From assembly GCA_905116865.2 (NCBI GenBank), contig CAJHNH020000491.1, positions 854,107 through 918,106 on the forward strand: a stretch of 64,000 nucleotides of DNA, in the 5' to 3' direction. The DNA comes from Candidula unifasciata. Its lineage: Eukaryota > Mollusca > Gastropoda > Stylommatophora > Geomitridae. The position numbers were made by a program, and so were the translations under genes. Under the pieces are notes generated by a model that saw nothing but the letters and a program-made list of their open reading frames with translations, did not search any database and was not told the origin of the DNA. This document shows positions 60,000-64,000 of the stretch, in pieces. The first letter of the stretch is position 1. The number at the start of each line of letters is the position of its first letter.

Positions 60000-60565
60000 A
60001 ATTGACCTGCTGTACCGTGCGTGTTGAATTGACCTGCTGTACCGTGCATGCTGAATTGACCTGCAGTACCGTGCCTGCTGAATTGACCTGCAGTACCGTG
60101 CGTGTTGAATTGACCTGCAGTACCGTGTCTGCTGAATTGACCTGCAGTACCATGCATGCTGAATTGACCTGCAGTACCGTGCATGCTGAATTGACCTGCA
60201 GTACTGTGCATGCTGAATTGACCTGCAGTACTGTGCGTGTTGAATTGACCTGCAGTACCGTGCCTGCTGAATTGACCTGCAGTACTGTGCGTGTTGAATT
60301 GACCTGCAGTACCGTGCCTGCTGAATTGACCTGCAGTACTGTGCGTGTTGAATTAACCTGCAGTACCGTGCGTGTTGAATTAACCTGCAGTACCGTGCGT
60401 GTTGAATTAACCTGCAGTACAGTGCGTGTTGAATTAACCTGCAGTACCGTGCGTGTTGAATTAACCTGCAGTACTGTGCGTGTTGAATTAACCTGCAGTA
60501 CTGTGCATGTTGAATTAACCTGCAGTACCGTGCGTGTTGAATTAACCTGCAGTACCCTGCATGCT
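60000..60565. repeat. 27-bp minisatellite, about 21 units
   Basis: Units TTGAATTGACCTGCAGTACC then GTGCGTG. Two sub-types are arranged in blocks: units with TTGACCTGC to about 60350, then TTAACCTGC. The 27-bp period keeps ORFs open on both strands; these are not genes. Confidence 0.97.
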
Positions 60566-61330
60566 GTCTTCCTCCTCCCCGTTCCGAGCTGCTGCGTGAA
60601 GATTTGACACCCTGAGATTACAGAACCTAAGCCTGGATGGCAAACCAACAGGCAAAATCCTAGATACCCTGTTCAACCACCAGAAAAGTTATAATAGAGA
60701 CACCCGTAGCAGCTATATCAGTCTGGTATTGCCCGAAGCCTAGTGCGGCTAGGGAATAGTTGCTCATAGTAAAGTTTAGGGGTTTTGAACAACGGATCAT
60801 GGCACACATCAAGTAACCCATAAGTTCTCAGTTCTTCTTCTAATTCAAGTCTGAGTCCGGAGAAGCTCAGCACAGTGCACAGACTCTGTAGCGTCGCTTT
60901 GGAAATAAAAGCAATGGTTTATTCACTGGCACAAGGGCAGTAACCCATAATTGCCCTTTTCTACTTCTAACTCCATTGAAGTAGTTCAGCTGAGTGCACG
61001 AACTTTGTTGCACTGGCAAGGATCCTGAAATACTTTGGGTAGATAACTACAAATTTTGCTCGGGCAGCACAATTAGGCTACTTTTTTTCTATTTCCAACT
61101 GGCAAGAGATTTTTTTCCTGCGCAACAAAACATACGGGTGTCCGACATCACTACCTAGAGACCAGGGGAAATTACTCAACTGGTAGCCCACGTAAAAAAA
61201 CCAGCCCTTACCGGAGGCCTGAACCCGGGACTCCAGTACTCAGGGCTGATGTCATGCCCATAAAAACATTAGAAAGGCAAGCCTTCAAACTAACCATACG
61301 AAATTACCGCTCAGTCCCCTTATACATTTC
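60566..61330. other. Intergenic, no gene recognised
   Basis: No domain-bearing ORF. 61195-61260 contains GGCCTGAACCCGGGACTCCA, which on the minus strand gives a B-box-like GGGTTCAGGCC and may be another decayed SINE head. Confidence 0.4.
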
Positions 61331-61344
61331 TAGCAGCTATGTGT

Positions 61345-61588
61345 CTTAAAAAGGTTGTTGCGTATCCTCTAGAGGACGTTGCAGAACCAACCCTAACAGC
61401 CCCTGGCTGTTGTGTGGTTTCTCTAGGCAAATTTACGTCCAGTAGTTTGCCATTGCTTTCTGGACGGTCGGCTTTCTTGATACCACTGTCGAAACCAACG
61501 CAAGGCGCATTGCCCGCAGCTGGGATCGAACCTGGCATACCGGCATTACGAAGCGAAGTGTTCGCATCGACTTAGCCACAGAGCCGAC
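61345..61588 (-). repeat. tRNA-derived SINE (family 1), complete copy with target duplication
   Basis: On the minus strand: head GGTCGGCTCTGTGGCTAAGT (A box TGGCTAAGTC), B box GGTTCGATCCC, then a core (GCGTTGGTTTCGACAGTGG) and tail region ending in TTTTTAAG. CAGCTATGTGT lies outside both ends (61334-61344 and 61589-61599). Confidence 0.92.
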
Positions 61589-61599
61589 CAGCTATGTGT

Positions 61600-61815
61600 A
61601 CCCTTACATATTTCTAGAAGGTATGTGTACCCTTACACATTTCCAGCAGGTATGTGTACCCTTACATATTTCTAGCAGGTATGTGTACCCTTACACATTT
61701 CCAGCAGGTATGTGTACCCTTACACATTTCTAGCAGGTATGTGTACCCTTACACATTTTAGCAGGTATGTGTACCCTTACACATTTCTAGTAGGTATGTG
61801 TACCCTTACACTTTT
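61600..61815. repeat. 29-bp minisatellite, about 7 units
   Basis: Units TATGTGTACCCTTACACATT then TCTAGCAGG. A leading unit sits left of the SINE at 61322-61344, so the SINE inserted within this array. Confidence 0.93.
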
Positions 61816-61819
61816 TCCT

Positions 61820-62370
61820 GGAAAGGGCGTGGGGGAGGGGGGGGGGGTCCAAACAGATTCCTGGTCCCCGCTTTTTTGTTCGTTCACATTATAAGATACA
61901 CTATTATACACCAGTACAACTTTGATTTAATTAGACGTTAGTCTCCCCAAACAAAGTAGGTCATGTTGCATTGACAAATTTTTTGGGCTGGTCTACTTTC
62001 CTGCAGGTTACGGATGTGCTGCTCTGTTGTTTTGTTTCTGGATTGTCTTACCTTTACGTTTTTATTCTAAAAAAGAGAATGCCTGTGACATAGGTTTCAT
62101 CACTCTCTAACGGGGTTTTGTGTTAGACCCGGTTTGTCGATGTTTTTGGAGTGTTAAAAACGCTGGCATGCTGAAATATACAACATGCGATATTAACGGC
62201 ATTGCGGAACAACCCATCACCTTGTGCCAAGGCGCGTGGCACAAAGACGACCAATCAGATGTGAGCTAGACTGAAGGTCGACCAATCAGAAGTGAATAAG
62301 TGTGTAAGAGTGTGCAAATGGGAAGAGCAACGTCGAATTTACCCAACTTTGATTTAACATGTCAAGTCGT
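61820..62370. other. Intergenic, no gene recognised
   Basis: Includes a G-run (61833-61850) and two GACCAATCAGA motifs (62249 and 62280). These contain inverted CCAAT-like ATTGG boxes, but no promoter can be shown. Confidence 0.35.
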
Positions 62371-62374
62371 CTCT

Positions 62375-62414
62375 CTGTGTGTCTCTCTCTCTCTCTGTAT
62401 CTCTCAATCTCTCA

Positions 62415-62483
<69 letters not shown>
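62375..62483. repeat. (CT)n microsatellite
   Basis: About 100 bp of CT with minor interruptions. Confidence 0.97.
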
Positions 62484-62487
<4 letters not shown>

Positions 62488-62708
62488 CATTCTGATACTT
62501 AATTTAAGTGACGTGTTCGCATACAGAGCGTGTCGTCGTTTCCCGGTAGCCTCCACAAATCGGAAGGTCATAACCTCTCAACTGCCCCTTCCCCACCATA
62601 AATAGGAATCCGTCTCCCTGCCAGGAAACATTGGGAACACAGTGTTAGCACCATGTTTTCATAGGTGAATTGCTATAGGTCCTTTTCTTTTAATTCACTT
62701 TATATGGG

Positions 62709-62873
62709 GAAATCTGAGATTTTGGGGGTGTTCCCGGACAAGTTCAATAGTGTAGGGGGTGTTAGAGTATGAAATAAAAGCCAACTAACTCTAACCCCCC
62801 CCCCTTTTTTTTTTCCTCTCCCCCTATAATATTAGACTTTACCGGGAACCCCCCGTGAGTTCCCGATTTAGGG
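62709..62873. mobile_element. Possible small inverted-repeat element (MITE)
   Basis: GGTGTTCCCGGACAAGTTCA ... GTGTAGGGGGTGTTAGAGT is loosely mirrored by CTCTAACCCCCCC and ..CCCCCTATAATATTAGACTT then TACCGGGAACCCCCC. The poly-C/poly-T centre makes exact ends uncertain. Confidence 0.5.
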
Positions 62874-63174
62874 CGAACTAACTGAAAAATACCTCATTAT
62901 CATGTCATGTGAGAACCAAACTGGATGCATTTATTTTTCCAGGTCATTTTCTTGCTAGCTATTTTAGAATGGGTAGACAGCAAGTCAAGGTCAATTTTAG
63001 AGACACATTTTGTAAAAATCGCTTCCTCGATAGTCGAACCATGGGTGTCTATACCCAAAAAATGTGGGGGGGGGGGGGGGGGCGCAGCCCCTTACACATG
63101 TTGTAAGCCGGGAGTTCCGTTAGTATCTTGTGCATTAAAGTGCCTAATACCGACATTCAAGGGAGTCGCCGATG

Positions 63175-63420
63175 CGTAGCAGCTAGATGCCCACGTGCGG
63201 ATCGGAAAGTCGTGAGTTCTCTCCCTGGCGGAGCCAGACTTTTATCAAAAATGACCTTGACTCCCAGGTCGACCCAGCCTTGAGTGGGTACTGGGTGCAG
63301 TCCCGGGAAGTAAAGGCGACCTGCGTGATGCTGACCGCGTCACCCATCTTGTGCCGATTGGTCTATAAAAATATTGGTCTAGCCCTATATGCCCTATAGC
63401 CTAAAGGCGTGGAAAAAGGT
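63175..63420 (+). repeat. tRNA-like SINE (family 2), best-preserved copy
   Basis: Head TAGCAGCTAGATGCCCACGT ... AAGTCGTGAGTTCTCTCCCT, body TTGACTCCCAGGTCGACCCA, GTACTGGGTGCAGTCCCGGG, GGTCTAGCCCTATATGCCC, end GTGGAAAAAGGTC. Confidence 0.8.
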
Positions 63421-63659
63421 CATTTTTTACCGACATTGAGGGGTAATAGTCACTGCGCTATCATGGATCCCTTCTTACTCCCTCGCTCCTCACTCCCTCT
63501 CTCTCTCTCTCCCTTTCACTTCTTTACGCCCTGTCTCCACTCTCTGTCTGCATGTGTATATGTGTGTCTACACACGCTTAGCGCGCGCGCGCACGCACAC
63601 ACCAGTATATGTAAGAGCGCGGTGTCTATCACACAGGCTAAAAAACGAATCATTATGCA

Positions 63660-63844
63660 TTGGTCAATTACAGACCCGAGATTGTTATTTCGCCGATGAA
63701 GGAGGAAGGAGATCGATGCCCTAATGTTCAGTGCCCGCTGCCGAACGCCCGACAAGCGACATCTATGGCACCATCGACCGAGCAGTCTACAGCCGATGGC
63801 GTGGACTCGATGGCGGCGGCGGGAGTCGGGGAAGTGTTCCAAGT
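63660..63844 (+). CDS. Candidate first coding exon of the next gene
   Basis: I do not recognise the product. An ATG at 63660, or the in-frame ATG at 63696, opens a frame rich in Ala/Gly/Ser (PMKEEGDRCPNVQCPLP, later DSMAAAGVGEVFQ). It runs to a strong donor AAGT|GTGAGT at 63845. The stretch is CpG-rich compared with its surroundings, as first exons and promoters often are. The next exon lies outside the window. It could also be chance in a GC-rich patch. Confidence 0.35.
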
Positions 63845-64000
63845 GTGAGTCGAGTAACCGAGTGCGTGTCAGATGTTTTCTGTTTCATAGGACCTGGACC
63901 GAAAGATATAGTTGTTGATGTGTGTTGATGATGATATCGGATGTGTTGTTGGGCTGTGTAGGTTGTAGTTTTATTTGTATCCAGCGTTGGTTGTGGTTTT

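Noticed and set aside
59875..60648. 257-codon and 201-codon ORFs on opposite strands
   Set aside because: Generated by the 27-bp minisatellite at 60000-60565. No flanking domain, splice or start evidence.
61500..61589. tRNA gene
   Set aside because: A- and B-box-like motifs are present on the minus strand, but they continue into a SINE body with target duplications. No full cloverleaf gene.

Overview
This is a repeat-dense window of animal (metazoan) nuclear DNA, not bacterial. It has split genes with GT-AG introns, tRNA-derived SINEs, RTE-type LINE fragments, and hAT, Merlin, Tigger/pogo and probable piggyBac DNA elements. The gene content and repeat style suggest a lophotrochozoan invertebrate, most likely a mollusc. 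That placement is inference.

The one gene I can reconstruct is ASZ1 (GASZ; ankyrin repeat, SAM and basic leucine zipper protein), on the + strand from 18874 to 56298. Its thirteen coding exons join without a frame break into 540 codons plus a stop (1623 nt of CDS in 37.4 kb). The predicted protein has an acidic N-terminus, about six ankyrin-type repeats, a SAM domain, a short coiled coil and a C-terminal membrane segment. That is the known GASZ layout. In animals GASZ sits on mitochondria or nuage of germ cells and supports piRNA production, which silences transposons. Here the gene is itself filled with transposons and minisatellites.

Layout. 1-4.6 kb: half of a TTAA-flanked MITE, LINE and SINE-like fragments, and an uncharacterised 359-codon minus-strand ORF with a coiled coil and 12-residue repeats. 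4.9-6.3 kb: two Merlin-like elements with telomere-like repeats inside. 6.7-16.8 kb: a nest of hAT elements; one (6666-9020) has an exact 8-bp target duplication, and another (12130-16140) sits inside an older hAT that also carries a Merlin fragment. 17-18.4 kb: MITEs and foldbacks. 18.9-56.3 kb: ASZ1. Intron 1 holds a trio of large palindromes (19.2-21.0 kb), a broken RTE endonuclease and a 44-bp minisatellite. Later introns hold two Tigger elements, many LINE 3' ends, SINEs and several minisatellites. 56.3-64 kb: intergenic repeats, and a possible first exon of the next gene at 63660-63844.

The most notable observation is in intron 6. A 29-bp minisatellite (42970-43909) abuts ASZ1 exon 7, and every unit carries the exon's 3' splice site plus the first six exon bases (AG|GCATTG). 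The gene therefore has a ladder of about 33 decoy acceptors before the true one. Other oddities are a decayed tandem copy of exon 4 with a stop codon, a probable GC-AG donor at exon 7, a 28-bp array of acceptor-like units before exon 11, and a 108-bp tandem duplication that captured the end of a Tigger transposon.
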